DNA of 64,000 bases from Streptomyces abyssomicinicus (GCF_008974245.1 NZ_BBZI01000005.1:1412751-1476750), one strand, 5' to 3'; positions 43,945 to 54,138 are shown, numbered from the stretch's first letter. Program-made: numbers and translations. The notes: generated by a model not told the origin, from the sequence alone.

Positions 43945-43975
43945 GGGAGGCGGACGCCGACGGCGTCCGCCTCCC
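43945..43975 (+). terminator. hairpin after the 80-residue gene
   Basis: GGGAGGCGGACGCC pairs with GGCGTCCGCCTCCC (14 bp) around the 3-nt loop GAC. Confidence 0.8.
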
Positions 43976-44268
43976 TACCGCGGTCCGGCACCGGAGCGGA
44001 CGTCTCGCCGGTGCGTCGGACGCCGCATACCGGACACGCTCCGTGACGGCCGGGGCCGGTGCGGCTCATGGGCGGGAAGCGACGCTTTGTAGGTCAGGTG
44101 TGCGAACTGTCCTGCGGTAGAGGGTTGTCGAGGCGCATAGTTGCCCAACCGCCCGGCAGAATGCGCGATTACGTGACTACTGTGAGTGTCCGCCGTGCGG
44201 GGGCGCGTCTCCTGCCGCCCGCGCGAGCACCCACGGTCCCTGACGCACCGCCCAGCACGAGGACGTCG
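43976..44268 (+). other. promoter-containing gap upstream of the conservon
   Basis: No convincing gene lies here. In-frame codons upstream of the chosen cvnA start remain open (ATG at 44158 region, MRDYVTTVSV), so the true start could be earlier. A less GC-rich stretch around 44080-44180 is the likely promoter region, but I see no consensus pair. Confidence 0.4.
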
Positions 44269-47200
44269 ATGTCTCACCTCCGCGCACCGGCCGACCGCAG
44301 ATCGCCGCAGCAAGGACAACTGCCCCCGCTCGGGCCGCAGTTGTCGCGCATCGCGGTGCTGCCACCCGTAGCGGTGGCGCTCGGCGGCGGCGCGGCCGTG
44401 CTCTACGTCGTGCTGACCGCCGGCGCCCCGGCCGGGCCCGTTCTGTGGGCCGTCCTCGCCGGTGCGGTGGCACTGGCGGTGATGGCCGTCGCGGTCGCCG
44501 CGGTCGCCGCGCGACGGGCCGCGCACTCCGTCTCCTCCCGGGTCGAGGGGCTGCTCCGCCGGGCCGGTGAGCAGGAAGCCGAACTGCGCGCCGCGGCCCG
44601 GGAACGCGGCGTGCCCGACCTCCTCGACGAGGACGACGGCGCGGCGGACGGCAGCGCGGACGCCGACGGCCTCGGCAGGCTGGCCGAGGAGCTGGGACGC
44701 GCGCACCACCTGGTGATGGCCGCCCTGAGCCGGGTCGTGTCCGACGCTCCTCCCGAGCGGCCGGTGGCCGAGGCCCCGTCCGGCGCGGGCCTGGAGCAGC
44801 GGATCGAGGTGTTCGTCAACGTGGCGCGCCGGCTCCAGTCGCTGGCGCACCGGGAGATCGCCGTCCTGGACGAGCTGGAACGGGAGATCGAGGACCCCGA
44901 CCTGCTCAAGGGCCTCTTCCACGTCGACCACCTGGCCACCCGCGTCCGCCGGCACGCGGAGAACCTGGCCGTCCTGGGCGGCGCGGCCTCCCGGCGGCAG
45001 TGGAGCGAGCCGATCCCTCTCGAAGAGGTCCTGCGGTCCGCCGTCGCCGAGGTCGAGCAGTACGCGCGGGTCAGGGTCGTCCCGCCCGTCGAGGGCACCC
45101 TGCGGGGGCACGCCGTCGCGGACGTGATCCACCTGCTGGCCGAACTCGTCGAGAACGCCACGGTGTTCTCGCCACCGCACACCCAGGTGGCGATCCGTGC
45201 CGACGCGGTCGCGGCGGGGCTGGCGGTGGAGGTCGAGGACCGCGGGCTCGGGATGCCGTCCGAGGAACAGGAACGGATGAACGCGCTGCTGGCCGACCCC
45301 GCCTCGGTCGACGTCGCGGAGCTGTTGGCGGACGGGCGGATCGGCCTGTACGTCGTCTCCCAGCTGGCCCGCAGGCACGGTGTCCGGGTGCGGCTGGGCG
45401 GCAACATCTACGGCGGCGTGCAGGCGGTGCTGGTCCTGCCGCGGTCCCTGCTGGGCCCCCGGCAGGCGGAACTGCCGGCGGCGGCTTCGGACGCGCCGGT
45501 GGACGACGAGCCCGGCGGCGAGACGTCCGGCAGCCGCCTGGGCACGGAGCACGGTGCCGCCGCGTCCGCCTCCGAGCCGCCGCGGCAGGAGCGCGAGGGC
45601 GGCGGGGCCGGCACCGGAACCGGCGCGGCGGGGCCCGCGGAGGCCGGGTCCTCGCCGGACGCGGTCCGGGCCGCCTGGGCGCCGGCACCGTCCGCACGAG
45701 CCGGGAGCGGTGCCGGAGGGTTCGGCGCGGTGGCGGCCGACCCCACGCCGCTCCTCGCCCCGCCCGCCGGCCCGGCGGCTGCTTCGCCCGCCGGTCCCCC
45801 GGCCGGTGAGACCTTCGCCGGACCCGCCGTTCGGCACCCGGCACACGACGTGCCCGCCGAGCGGACCCGGCACCTGGGCGCACCTCGCACCGGGCCCGTT
45901 GCGGCGTCCGCCGCCGAGCGCGGGAGCGCCGGTCCGCCGGCCGCCGGTACGGAGCCGGGCGGGGACGGCACCGCGACCGGGGGTCGGGAGACGCCGTGGG
46001 GTCCGGCCGGCGGCGCCCCTGAGCGGGGCGAGCCCCGGGTCCGCCCGGACGCCACCGGCACCCCGGGCGCCGGGCAGCCGTCCGCGGCCGGGCCGGAACC
46101 CTCCGCGGCACGCACCGGGTGGGGCGCCGGGCCCGTCGCGGCGGAGCCGCCGCACGGTGCGGACGACGCGCACGGCGAGGCCGAGGCCGTCGGCGGACCG
46201 GGTGGGGCGACGGCGTCCGCACCGTGGTCCGGCGACGGGGCCGCGGGTCCCGCGGGGCGTGACGGCGCCCGGACCTGGCCCGCCGTTCCGGGGCCGCCGC
46301 ACGACGCACCCGACGGCGAGCCGTACGCGCCGCGGGCGGTGGGGGAGGCCGGGGGCGGTTCCCTCGGACCGTCCCACCGGGCGGACGACCTCCGGCGCGG
46401 GCCCGACGGGGACACCCCGCGCCGGGAGGCGCCTCGGGCGGTCCCGCACGGCGCCCCGGCCGCCGGGCCGTCGCCCCGGGACTCCGTCCCGGGGGCGCCG
46501 CACGAGGCGTGCGGCGCCGAGCCCCGTCAGGCGGCCGCAGGACAGGGGCCTCCCGGCCCGGTGGCGGACACGCCCGGCGGCCACCCGGCCCCGTATCCGC
46601 ACCCGCCGGTGACCGGATCCCTGCCCGAGGCCTGGCGGCACGCCGCCCCGGGGCCGGGAGAGACCGTCCCGCTCCTGCCGTCGCCCCGTGCGGCCGGGCC
46701 CGCCCCGTGCGCCCCGCACCGGTCGCCGCTGCCGGTGCGCGAACGCACCGGGCGCGCCACGCCCGCCGGAGCCCTGCCCGGCTCCCAGCCCGCTGACAGC
46801 GCACCGTTGCCTGCCGCGCCGGCCGACGGGCCCGCCGCCGGGGTGACCGCGCCCCTGCCCCGGCTGCCCCGCCGCCGTGCCCAGTCGCACCTGGCGCCAC
46901 AGCTGAGGTCCGGGCCCGCCCCACGCCCCGAGCCGGCCCACGAGGAGGCCGGGCACGACCCCGACCTGATGGCGGCCTTCCGCCGCGGCTTCGGGCTGGC
47001 CGAGGCCTGCGACGACGGTGACCGCCCCTTCGGTGACCGTCCCTTCGGTGACCGCGTCTCCGACGACCGCCTCCCTGAGGACCCCCTCTCCGGTGACCGT
47101 CCCTTCGGTGACCGCGTCTCCGACGACCGCCTCCCTACGGACCCCTTCTCCGGTGACCGTCCCTTCGGTGACCGCCTCTCCGACGACCGCCTCCCTACGG

Positions 47201-47337
47201 ACCCCTTCTCCGGTGACCGTCCCGTCGACGACCGCCACCGCGACGACCGCCACGGCGGCGGCCACCCCGGGGACCGCCACTCCCGGAGCGGTCCCGCCCC
47301 GGACCGGGGCCGCGAGGACCCCGCCGACCGAGGATGA
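44269..47337 (+). CDS. cvnA: conservon sensor ATPase CvnA (nitrate-sensor/histidine-kinase-like)
   Basis: Membrane signalling protein of about 1022 residues. Two hydrophobic helices near the N-terminus (IAVLPPVAVALGGGAAVLYVV and VLWAVLAGAVALAVMAVAVAA) precede a dimerisation-like helical region and a GHKL ATPase domain: N-box LLAELVENATVFSPP, G1 VEDRGLGMP, G2 GRIGLYVVSQLARRHG. No phosphoacceptor His box is obvious, as usual for CvnA. The C-terminal half is a disordered Pro/Gly/Ala tail ending in three 20-residue repeats (GDRPFGDRVSDDRLP-type). ATG 44269 has GAGGAC upstream. It is followed directly by cvnB. Confidence 0.85.
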   Translation: MSHLRAPADRRSPQQGQLPPLGPQLSRIAVLPPVAVALGGGAAVLYVVLTAGAPAGPVLWAVLAGAVALAVMAVAVAAVAARRAAHSVSSRVEGLLRRAGEQEAELRAAARERGVPDLLDEDDGAADGSADADGLGRLAEELGRAHHLVMAALSRVVSDAPPERPVAEAPSGAGLEQRIEVFVNVARRLQSLAHREIAVLDELEREIEDPDLLKGLFHVDHLATRVRRHAENLAVLGGAASRRQWSEPIPLEEVLRSAVAEVEQYARVRVVPPVEGTLRGHAVADVIHLLAELVENATVFSPPHTQVAIRADAVAAGLAVEVEDRGLGMPSEEQERMNALLADPASVDVAELLADGRIGLYVVSQLARRHGVRVRLGGNIYGGVQAVLVLPRSLLGPRQAELPAAASDAPVDDEPGGETSGSRLGTEHGAAASASEPPRQEREGGGAGTGTGAAGPAEAGSSPDAVRAAWAPAPSARAGSGAGGFGAVAADPTPLLAPPAGPAAASPAGPPAGETFAGPAVRHPAHDVPAERTRHLGAPRTGPVAASAAERGSAGPPAAGTEPGGDGTATGGRETPWGPAGGAPERGEPRVRPDATGTPGAGQPSAAGPEPSAARTGWGAGPVAAEPPHGADDAHGEAEAVGGPGGATASAPWSGDGAAGPAGRDGARTWPAVPGPPHDAPDGEPYAPRAVGEAGGGSLGPSHRADDLRRGPDGDTPRREAPRAVPHGAPAAGPSPRDSVPGAPHEACGAEPRQAAAGQGPPGPVADTPGGHPAPYPHPPVTGSLPEAWRHAAPGPGETVPLLPSPRAAGPAPCAPHRSPLPVRERTGRATPAGALPGSQPADSAPLPAAPADGPAAGVTAPLPRLPRRRAQSHLAPQLRSGPAPRPEPAHEEAGHDPDLMAAFRRGFGLAEACDDGDRPFGDRPFGDRVSDDRLPEDPLSGDRPFGDRVSDDRLPTDPFSGDRPFGDRLSDDRLPTDPFSGDRPVDDRHRDDRHGGGHPGDRHSRSGPAPDRGREDPADRG
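47041..47220. repeat. three tandem 60-bp units inside cvnA
   Basis: Units at 47041-47100, 47101-47160 and 47161-47220 differ at only a few bases. Each encodes 20 residues built around PFGDR-SDDRLP-DP-SGDR; a partial fourth copy follows at 47221 (PVDDR). The period is a multiple of three, so copy number can change without breaking the frame. Confidence 0.9.
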
Positions 47338-47408
47338 GCCGCGCCCCGGCGCCGCCGTTCCCCGCACCCGACCACCCCAGCCCTCACACCCCTTGGAGCA
47401 GAGCCACC

Positions 47409-47900
47409 ATGGCGATCGACACGCAGACCGACCGGGCGGCCACCACGGCCGCGGCAGCCGACGCGGCCGGCCTCGACTGGCTGCTGGACGGCCTCGTCCG
47501 GCGCGTGCCGCACACCCGCAGCGCGGTGCTCCTGTCCTGCGACGGCCTGGTCCGGTCCGCGCACGGCCTGGACGCGGAGGGCGCCGACCACATGGCGGCG
47601 CTCGCCTCCGGCCTGTACTCCCTGGGCCGCAGCGCGGGCGTCACCTTCGACGGCGGCGGCGACGTCCGCCAGGTGGTCGTGGAACTCTCCTCCGCCCTGC
47701 TGTTCGTCACCACCGCGGGCTCCGGCACCTGCCTCGCCGTCCTGGCCGCCCGGACCGCCGACGCGGCGGTGCTCGGCTACGAGATGGCGATGCTGGTCAA
47801 GAGCGTGCGCCCGTACCTGACCACGGCTCCGCGGCGCGCCGCCGCCCGTCCGCCCGCGCCGCGGGCCGTGGCGCCCGAGCCGGCGGCGACCCGGCGTTGA
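47409..47900 (+). CDS. cvnB: roadblock/LC7 domain protein CvnB
   Basis: A 163-residue protein with one roadblock fold: LDWLLDGLVRRVPHTRSAVLLSCDGLVRS, then MAALASGLYSLGRSAGVTFDG and VVVELSSALLFVTTAG. In conservons CvnB acts with CvnD as a GTPase regulator and with CvnA at the membrane. ATG 47409 has GGAGCAGAG upstream; an earlier ATG at 47334 overlapping cvnA by ATGA adds 25 residues and is an alternative. Its stop overlaps the cvnC start (TTGA). Confidence 0.87.
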   Translation: MAIDTQTDRAATTAAAADAAGLDWLLDGLVRRVPHTRSAVLLSCDGLVRSAHGLDAEGADHMAALASGLYSLGRSAGVTFDGGGDVRQVVVELSSALLFVTTAGSGTCLAVLAARTADAAVLGYEMAMLVKSVRPYLTTAPRRAAARPPAPRAVAPEPAATRR

Positions 47901-48274
47901 TCACCGCTGCGGCCGACGACGGCCCCTGGCTGGACGAGCAGGCCGGCCGGCTGGTGCGGCCCTACACGGTCAGCAACGGCCGCACCCGGCCCACCGCCGA
48001 CCTCGACCTGCTGACCCACGTCACGGCGAGCGGCCACCCGGCGAGCGGCCACCCCGGCCCCGAGCACGCCCGGGCGCTCGGCCTCGCCCGGACACCCGTG
48101 ACCATCGCCGAGCTCGCCGCCCGCCTCCGGCTGCCGGTGGCCGTCGCCAAGGTGGTGGTCTCCGACCTCGTCGAGGGCGGGCTGATCCGTGCCGAGGCCC
48201 CGTCCTACCAGCACGCCCCCACCGACCCGGCCGTGCTGCGGCAGGTCCGCGACGAACTGCGGCGGCGCCTGTGA
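47897..48274 (+). CDS. cvnC: DUF742 protein CvnC
   Basis: A 125-residue DUF742 protein. The family opening DDGPWLDEQAGRLVRPYTVSNGRT is clear, followed by a winged-helix-like region LARTPVTIAELAARLRLPVAVAKVVVSDLVEGGLI. It begins on TTG overlapping the cvnB stop by 4 bases. In normal conservons the GTPase gene cvnD follows within a few bases; here the next gene is tdh, 183 bp on. Confidence 0.85.
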   Translation: MITAAADDGPWLDEQAGRLVRPYTVSNGRTRPTADLDLLTHVTASGHPASGHPGPEHARALGLARTPVTIAELAARLRLPVAVAKVVVSDLVEGGLIRAEAPSYQHAPTDPAVLRQVRDELRRRL

Positions 48275-48396
48275 GGGACACGTGAGCGGCGGCCCATGAT
48301 CCGCGTCTGAAGCAATCCTGAGGTGGCGCTTAAGAAAACCTTGATGGACCCGGACGCCTCCCGTGCGGCATTTTCTAGAGGTAACCATCCTCTTCT

Positions 48397-48433
48397 CCCG
48401 TCCCCGGGCCGCTTCGCCCTGCCCGGGGACGGG
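48397..48433 (+). promoter_or_regulatory. 13-bp hairpin in the tdh leader
   Basis: CCCGTCCCCGGGC pairs perfectly with GCCCGGGGACGGG around an 11-nt loop, 24 bp before the tdh GTG. The upstream 48275-48396 part is less GC-rich (CTTAAGAAAACCTTGATGG, TTTTCTAGAGGTAACC) and probably holds the promoter. The hairpin could be an attenuator or the end of a short leader RNA. Confidence 0.5.
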
Positions 48434-48457
48434 AACGCACGCACAGGAGCCGCATCG

Positions 48458-49486
48458 GTGAAGGCGCTGGTCAAGGAGAAGGCGGAGCCGGGCCTCCGGC
48501 TCATGGACGTCCCGGAGCCCGCGATCGGCCCCGGTGACGTACTGATCAAGGTGCTGCGCACCGGCATCTGCGGCACCGACCTGCACATCAGTGCCTGGGA
48601 CGGCTGGGCCCAGCAGGCGATCAGCACCCCGCTGGTGGTCGGCCACGAGTTCGTCGGCGAGGTCGTCGAGACCGGCCGCGACGTCGCCGAGATCAAGCCG
48701 GGCGACCGGGTCAGCGGCGAGGGCCACCTGGTCTGCGGCAAGTGCCGCAACTGCCTGGCCGGCCGCCGTCACCTGTGCCGCTCCACCGTCGGCCTCGGCG
48801 TCGGCCGCGACGGCGCGTTCGCCGAGTACGTCGCCCTGCCCGTAGGCAACGTCTGGGTGCACCGGGTCCCCGTCGACCTCGACGTCGCCGCGATCTTCGA
48901 CCCGTTCGGCAACGCCGTGCACACCGCGCTGTCGTTCCCGCTGGTCAACGAGGACGTGCTGATCACCGGCGCGGGCCCGATCGGCCTGATGGCCGCCGCC
49001 GTCGCCAAGCACGCCGGCGCGCGCAACGTCGTCGTCACCGACGTCAGCGACGAACGCCTGGAGCTCGCCCGCAAGATCGGCGCGGACCTCGCCCTCAACG
49101 TGGCGCGCACGACCATCGCCGACGGACAGCGCGAACTCGGTCTGCGCGAGGGCTTCGACATCGGTCTGGAGATGTCCGGCCAGGCCGCCGCGATGCGCGA
49201 GATGATCGCCAACATGACGCACGGCGGCCGGATCGCCATGCTCGGCCTGCCCTCCGAGGAGTTCCCGGTCGACTGGTCCCGCATCGTCACCTCGATGCTC
49301 ACCGTCAAGGGCATCTACGGCCGCGAGATGTTCGAGACCTGGTACGCGATGTCCGTGCTCCTGGAGAACGGCCTCGACCTCGCCCCGGTGATCACCGGCC
49401 GCTACGACCACCGCGACTTCGAGGCGGCCTTCGCCGACGCCGCCGGCGGCAAGGGCGGCAAGGTCATCCTCGACTGGACCTCCTGA
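48458..49486 (+). CDS. tdh: L-threonine 3-dehydrogenase
   Basis: Zinc-dependent MDR dehydrogenase of 342 residues oxidising threonine to 2-amino-3-ketobutyrate. Catalytic zinc: Cys in [11 protein letters not shown] and His-Glu in [12 protein letters not shown]. Structural zinc: the four Cys in [17 protein letters not shown]. The NAD fold is [20 protein letters not shown], with Asp ending [13 protein letters not shown] 48458 was chosen for the AGGAGC ribosome site and because family members begin MKAL. kbl follows 61 bp later, completing threonine to glycine plus acetyl-CoA. Confidence 0.96.
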   Translation: MKALVKEKAEPGLRLMDVPEPAIGPGDVLIKVLRTGICGTDLHISAWDGWAQQAISTPLVVGHEFVGEVVETGRDVAEIKPGDRVSGEGHLVCGKCRNCLAGRRHLCRSTVGLGVGRDGAFAEYVALPVGNVWVHRVPVDLDVAAIFDPFGNAVHTALSFPLVNEDVLITGAGPIGLMAAAVAKHAGARNVVVTDVSDERLELARKIGADLALNVARTTIADGQRELGLREGFDIGLEMSGQAAAMREMIANMTHGGRIAMLGLPSEEFPVDWSRIVTSMLTVKGIYGREMFETWYAMSVLLENGLDLAPVITGRYDHRDFEAAFADAAGGKGGKVILDWTS

Positions 49487-49547
49487 CCCGCCGCCGGCCC
49501 GTCCGCCGACCGCTGCTCGCCGTCCGTAACCACTTCTGGAGCCCCTG

Positions 49548-50741
<1,194 letters not shown>

Positions 50742-50745
50742 CGCC

Positions 50746-50778
50746 CCACCGCCGGGCCCCGGGCCACCGCCGGGCCCC
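50746..50778. repeat. 15-bp direct repeat after kbl
   Basis: CCACCGCCGGGCCCC occurs at 50746-50760 and 50764-50778, three bases apart, right after the kbl stop. The remaining gap to 50919 is GC-rich with several short inverted repeats and no gene. Confidence 0.65.
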
Positions 50779-50919
50779 AGGAGCAGCCCCGGCCGGCGGC
50801 GGTCCGGGGCACGGTGGCCGTCGCGCCCGCGCGGCGCGGCCACCGCGGGCGCGGGCGGGGCGCCCGGGCACCCGCGGCACGGTGACCGGGCACCCGCGGC
50901 GAGCTGAGACAATGGTCCG

Positions 50920-51831
50920 GTGATCGAGGCGCGGCGGCTGCACATCCTGCGGGCGGTGGCGGACCACCGGACGGTGACCGCCGCGGCGGCCGCGCTGTAC
51001 CTCACCCCCTCGGCCGTGTCCCAGCAGCTCACCGCGCTGGAGCAGGAGACCGGGCACCGCCTCGTGGACCGCGGCGCGCGGGGCGTGCGGCTCACCCCGG
51101 CCGGGGAGATCCTGCTCACCCACACCAACGCCGTGCTGGAGCAGCTGGAGCGCGCCGAGGCCGAACTGGCCGCCTACGGCTCCGGGGAGGCCGGCACGGT
51201 CACCGTGGCCGCGTTCGCCACCGGCATCGGACTGGTCGTGGCGCCCGCGCTCGCAGCACTGACCCGCACCCGCCCCGGGATACGGGTGCGGGTGCGCGAC
51301 GCCGAGGGCGACGCCAGTCTGCCGATGGTGCTCGACCGCCAGGTCGACGTCGCGGTCGCCGTCGAGTACCGCGGCGCCCCCGCCGCCGACGACCAGCGGC
51401 TCACCCATGTGCCGCTCTACGCCGAGCCGTTCGACGCGGTGGTGCCCACCGGCCACCGGCTGGCCGAGGCCGGCCGGGTCGCGCTGGCCGAACTGGCCAA
51501 GGACCCGTGGATCGGCCCCTACCCCGGCAACCCCTGCCACGACGTGGTGGTCCTCGCCTGCGAGAGTGCCGGCTTCCAGCCGGACTTCGATCACTCCTCC
51601 GACGACTTCCGGGCCGTCGTCGCCCTCGCCTCCGCCGGCGCCGGAGTCGCTCTGGTGCCCCGCTCGGCGCTGCGCGGCATGGACCTGCGCGGCGTGACGG
51701 TACGGCCCGTGGACGGCGTGGCGCCCACCCGCCGGGTGTTCGCCGCGGTGCGCCGAGGCTCCGAGCGGCACCCCCTGATCAGCCCCCTGCTGGGCGCGCT
51801 GGGCGAGGCCGCCCAGGCCCAGCGGGACTGA
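50920..51831 (+). CDS. LysR family transcriptional regulator
   Basis: A 303-residue regulator. The N-terminal winged HTH is RLHILRAVADHRTVTAAAAALYLTPSAVSQQLTALEQETGHRL in segments, followed by GVRLTPAGEILL. The C-terminal periplasmic-binding-like effector domain contains VTVAAFATGIGLVVAPAL and FRAVVALASAGAGVALVPRSAL. It is downstream of tdh-kbl on the same strand with a 178-bp gap, so it may or may not regulate them. Confidence 0.87.
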   Translation: MIEARRLHILRAVADHRTVTAAAAALYLTPSAVSQQLTALEQETGHRLVDRGARGVRLTPAGEILLTHTNAVLEQLERAEAELAAYGSGEAGTVTVAAFATGIGLVVAPALAALTRTRPGIRVRVRDAEGDASLPMVLDRQVDVAVAVEYRGAPAADDQRLTHVPLYAEPFDAVVPTGHRLAEAGRVALAELAKDPWIGPYPGNPCHDVVVLACESAGFQPDFDHSSDDFRAVVALASAGAGVALVPRSALRGMDLRGVTVRPVDGVAPTRRVFAAVRRGSERHPLISPLLGALGEAAQAQRD

Positions 51832-51878
51832 CGCGCCGAGCGGCCGCCGCTGTCGGTGGCCGCCGTTACTTTGCGGGC

Positions 51879-52238
51879 ATGCCGGACGCCCACGACGTAC
51901 GCCGAATCGCCCTGTCCCTGCCGGACACCGCCGAGAAGACGGCCTGGAGCATGCCCACCTTCCGGGTGGCGGGGAAGATGTTCGCCACCCTGCCCGAGGA
52001 CGAGACCTCCTGCGCGGTGCGCTGCCCCAAGGAGGACCGGGACGAACTGGTGCTCGCCGAGCCGGAGAAGTTCTGGATCGCGGGCCACGAGGCCACGTTC
52101 GCCTGGATCCGGGTCAGGCTCGACGCCCTGGACGACGAGGACGAACTGCGCGACATCCTCGCCGACTCCTGGCGCCAGGCGGCCCCCGCCCAACTGCGCG
52201 AGAGCCACCCGCGGCTGGGAGTCGCCGGCGGGGAATGA
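51879..52238 (+). CDS. MmcQ/YjbR family protein
   Basis: A 119-residue protein of the YjbR-like fold, a double-wing DNA-binding-like family of unknown biochemical role. Features: HDVRRIALSLPDTAEKTAWS, FRVAGKMFATLPEDE and LRDILADSWRQAAPAQL. The ATG lies 47 bp after the LysR stop, so it is likely in the same transcript. Confidence 0.83.
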   Translation: MPDAHDVRRIALSLPDTAEKTAWSMPTFRVAGKMFATLPEDETSCAVRCPKEDRDELVLAEPEKFWIAGHEATFAWIRVRLDALDDEDELRDILADSWRQAAPAQLRESHPRLGVAGGE

Positions 52239-52394
52239 ACGCGGCAGGGCCGCCGTTGCCCTGGAGCACACGGCGGCCGGGCTGTCGGTGGGAGATGGCA
52301 TGCTCCTGCCGTCGTGGCGGGGTTCCGGGCAGGAGGGGGGCCTGGAACCCCGCCACGTGTGACGCACGGTCGGGCGGGAGCGGGGGAGGGCGCC

Positions 52395-53678
52395 GTGGCG
52401 GCGCAGGGTCTGTGGTCGCGGGACTTCGCGCTGTTCTTCGTCGCCCGGGCGGTCGCGGCCCTGGGCGACGCCATGCTTCCGGTGGCCCTCGCCGCGGGCC
52501 TGCTCCAGCACGGGTACGGCGCGGGCGCGGTGGGCCTGGCGATGGCCTCGACCGTGGGCTCCTTCGCCACGCTGGTGATCTTCGGCGGGGTGCTCGCGGA
52601 CCGGTTCGACACCCGGCGGCTGATGATCGGCGCCGACCTGGTGCGGCTGGCCACGCAGGCGCTGGCCGCGGCGCTGTTCTTCACCGGGCAGGTGGTCCTC
52701 TGGCAGATCTGCGTGATCGGCGCCGTGAACGGTGTGGCCGGGGCGGTCTTCCAGCCCGGCGTCGCCGGCACGGTGCCCCGGCTGGCGGCCGACGTGCAGG
52801 GCGCCAACGGCGCGATCGGCACCGCCGAGGCGGGCGCCCAGCTGCTGGGACCCGCCCTCGCGGGACTCCTGGTCGCCTTCACCTCGCCGGGCGGCGTCTT
52901 CGCGGCACACGCCGCCACCTACGGCCTCGGCGCGCTCTGCCTGCTGTCCTTGCGGCTGCCGCCGCTGCCGCGCCGCGGTGGCCCGGCAGGGCGCGCGGTG
53001 GCCGCCTTCCTCGCCGACCTGGCGGAGGGCTGGCGCGAGTTCCGCTCCCGCGCCTGGATGTGGGGCGTCATCGTCATCTGGTGCCTGATGATGGTCGCCG
53101 CCTGGGGCCCCACCGTTCCGCTGGTCGCCGCCGAGGTGATCGGCGAGCACGGCGCCGGCACCTACGGCCTGGTGAACTCCGCCTTCGGCGCCGGCACCGT
53201 GATCGGCGGCCTGGTGGCCTTCCGGCTCCGCCCGCGGCGGATGCTGCGCGCCGGAGGCGTCGCCATAGCCGCCTTCGCCTGCTTCCCCGCCGCCGTGGGG
53301 GCCGGGCTGGACGTGCCCGGCATGGCGGCGGGGGCCGTGATCGGGGGAGCGGGGCGGGCCTTCTGGGCGGTGATGTGGGCGACCAGCGTGCAGACCCAGG
53401 TCCCCGTCGGCGTGCTCAACCGCATCCACGCGTACGAGGTCGCCGGATCGCTGGCCATGGTCCCGGTGGGCCAGAGCCTGGCCGGACCCGCGGCGGACGC
53501 CTTCGGCGCGGACCACGTGCTGCTGGCGGCGGGCGCGGCCACCCTGGCCGTCTCCGCCGCCCTGCTCTCGGTGCCCGCCATCCGCAATCTGCCCCGCGCC
53601 GACGGCCCCGCCCTGCGCGGCGGCACGGCCCTGCAGGCTCCGGACGGCCGGGCCCACCGGAAAGGCCCGGAGCGGTAG
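52395..53678 (+). CDS. MFS transporter
   Basis: A 427-residue permease with about 12 hydrophobic helices, MFS_3/EntS-like. It opens LWSRDFALFFVARAVAALGDAMLPVALA; the loop 2-3 motif A is GGVLADRFDTRRLM. The GTG at 52395 (GGGGGAGGG upstream) was preferred to earlier in-frame starts with Gly/Pro/Arg-rich sequence. The substrate is unknown. It ends about 135 bp before a tRNA-Pro gene. Confidence 0.83.
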   Translation: MAAQGLWSRDFALFFVARAVAALGDAMLPVALAAGLLQHGYGAGAVGLAMASTVGSFATLVIFGGVLADRFDTRRLMIGADLVRLATQALAAALFFTGQVVLWQICVIGAVNGVAGAVFQPGVAGTVPRLAADVQGANGAIGTAEAGAQLLGPALAGLLVAFTSPGGVFAAHAATYGLGALCLLSLRLPPLPRRGGPAGRAVAAFLADLAEGWREFRSRAWMWGVIVIWCLMMVAAWGPTVPLVAAEVIGEHGAGTYGLVNSAFGAGTVIGGLVAFRLRPRRMLRAGGVAIAAFACFPAAVGAGLDVPGMAAGAVIGGAGRAFWAVMWATSVQTQVPVGVLNRIHAYEVAGSLAMVPVGQSLAGPAADAFGADHVLLAAGAATLAVSAALLSVPAIRNLPRADGPALRGGTALQAPDGRAHRKGPER

Positions 53679-53813
53679 CCCCCCGTCCGGCGGGAGCGGC
53701 AGCACCCCCGCCCCGCGGCGGACGCGACGCAAACCCGCGCGCGACCACCGTCCGGAGTACGGTATGGTTGCCATGCACGTTCGGCCGGGGGAAACCCCAG
53801 GTCAGACGGCAAA

Positions 53814-53887
<74 letters not shown>

Positions 53888-53903
53888 CTCGCGAGAGTCG
53901 TGG

Positions 53904-53943
53904 TTCAGGGCCGGTGGCGGAGGTTTCCGCCACCGGCCCTGAA
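53904..53943 (+). terminator. hairpin after tRNA-Pro copy 1
   Basis: TTCAGGGCCGGTGGCGGA pairs perfectly (18 bp) with TCCGCCACCGGCCCTGAA around a 4-nt loop, 16 bp past the tRNA. Confidence 0.85.
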
Positions 53944-54009
53944 CGTTTCGACGTCCGTCCGTCTGTCCGTGCGCGCGCCGTCCGGCAGCGTGCCGGAAGG
54001 CCGTGAGGG

Positions 54010-54090
54010 TCAGGAGTCCTCGGGTTTCCCGGCCTGCTCCGCCGCCTCGTCGTCGTTGCGCTCTTCCTCGTGTCCTTCGGATCCGGCCAT
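54010..54090 (-). CDS. possible 26-residue acidic small protein
   Basis: A short frame MAGSEGHEEERNDDEAAEQA then GKPEDS, with GGGAGCGGAC just upstream of the ATG. It is very acidic and probably unstructured. The composition differs from random GC-rich frames (almost no Arg/Pro/Ala runs), which hints at real coding, but there is no other support. Confidence 0.4.
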   Translation of the reverse strand: MAGSEGHEEERNDDEAAEQAGKPEDS

Positions 54091-54112
54091 GTCCGCTCCC
54101 ATCCTCGTCCCG

Positions 54113-54138
54113 CCCGCCCGGTGCGCGGACCGGGCGGG
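54113..54138 (-). terminator. hairpin downstream of the NUDIX gene
   Basis: CCCGCCCGGT pairs with ACCGGGCGGG (10 bp, 6-nt loop) about 96 bp beyond the NUDIX stop on the minus strand. It could instead belong to the leader of the 26-residue frame. Confidence 0.45.

Noticed and set aside
43975..47367. A 1130-codon open frame on the minus strand covering all of cvnA
   Set aside because: It mirrors the GC-rich Pro/Gly/Ala tail of cvnA; stop codons are rare on both strands there. The protein is low-complexity Gly/Arg/Val sequence with no domain, while the plus strand encodes a clear GHKL ATPase.
48275..48457. Glycine riboswitch before tdh-kbl
   Set aside because: Searched by eye because the operon makes glycine. 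None of the conserved glycine-aptamer blocks is present, only one plain hairpin.
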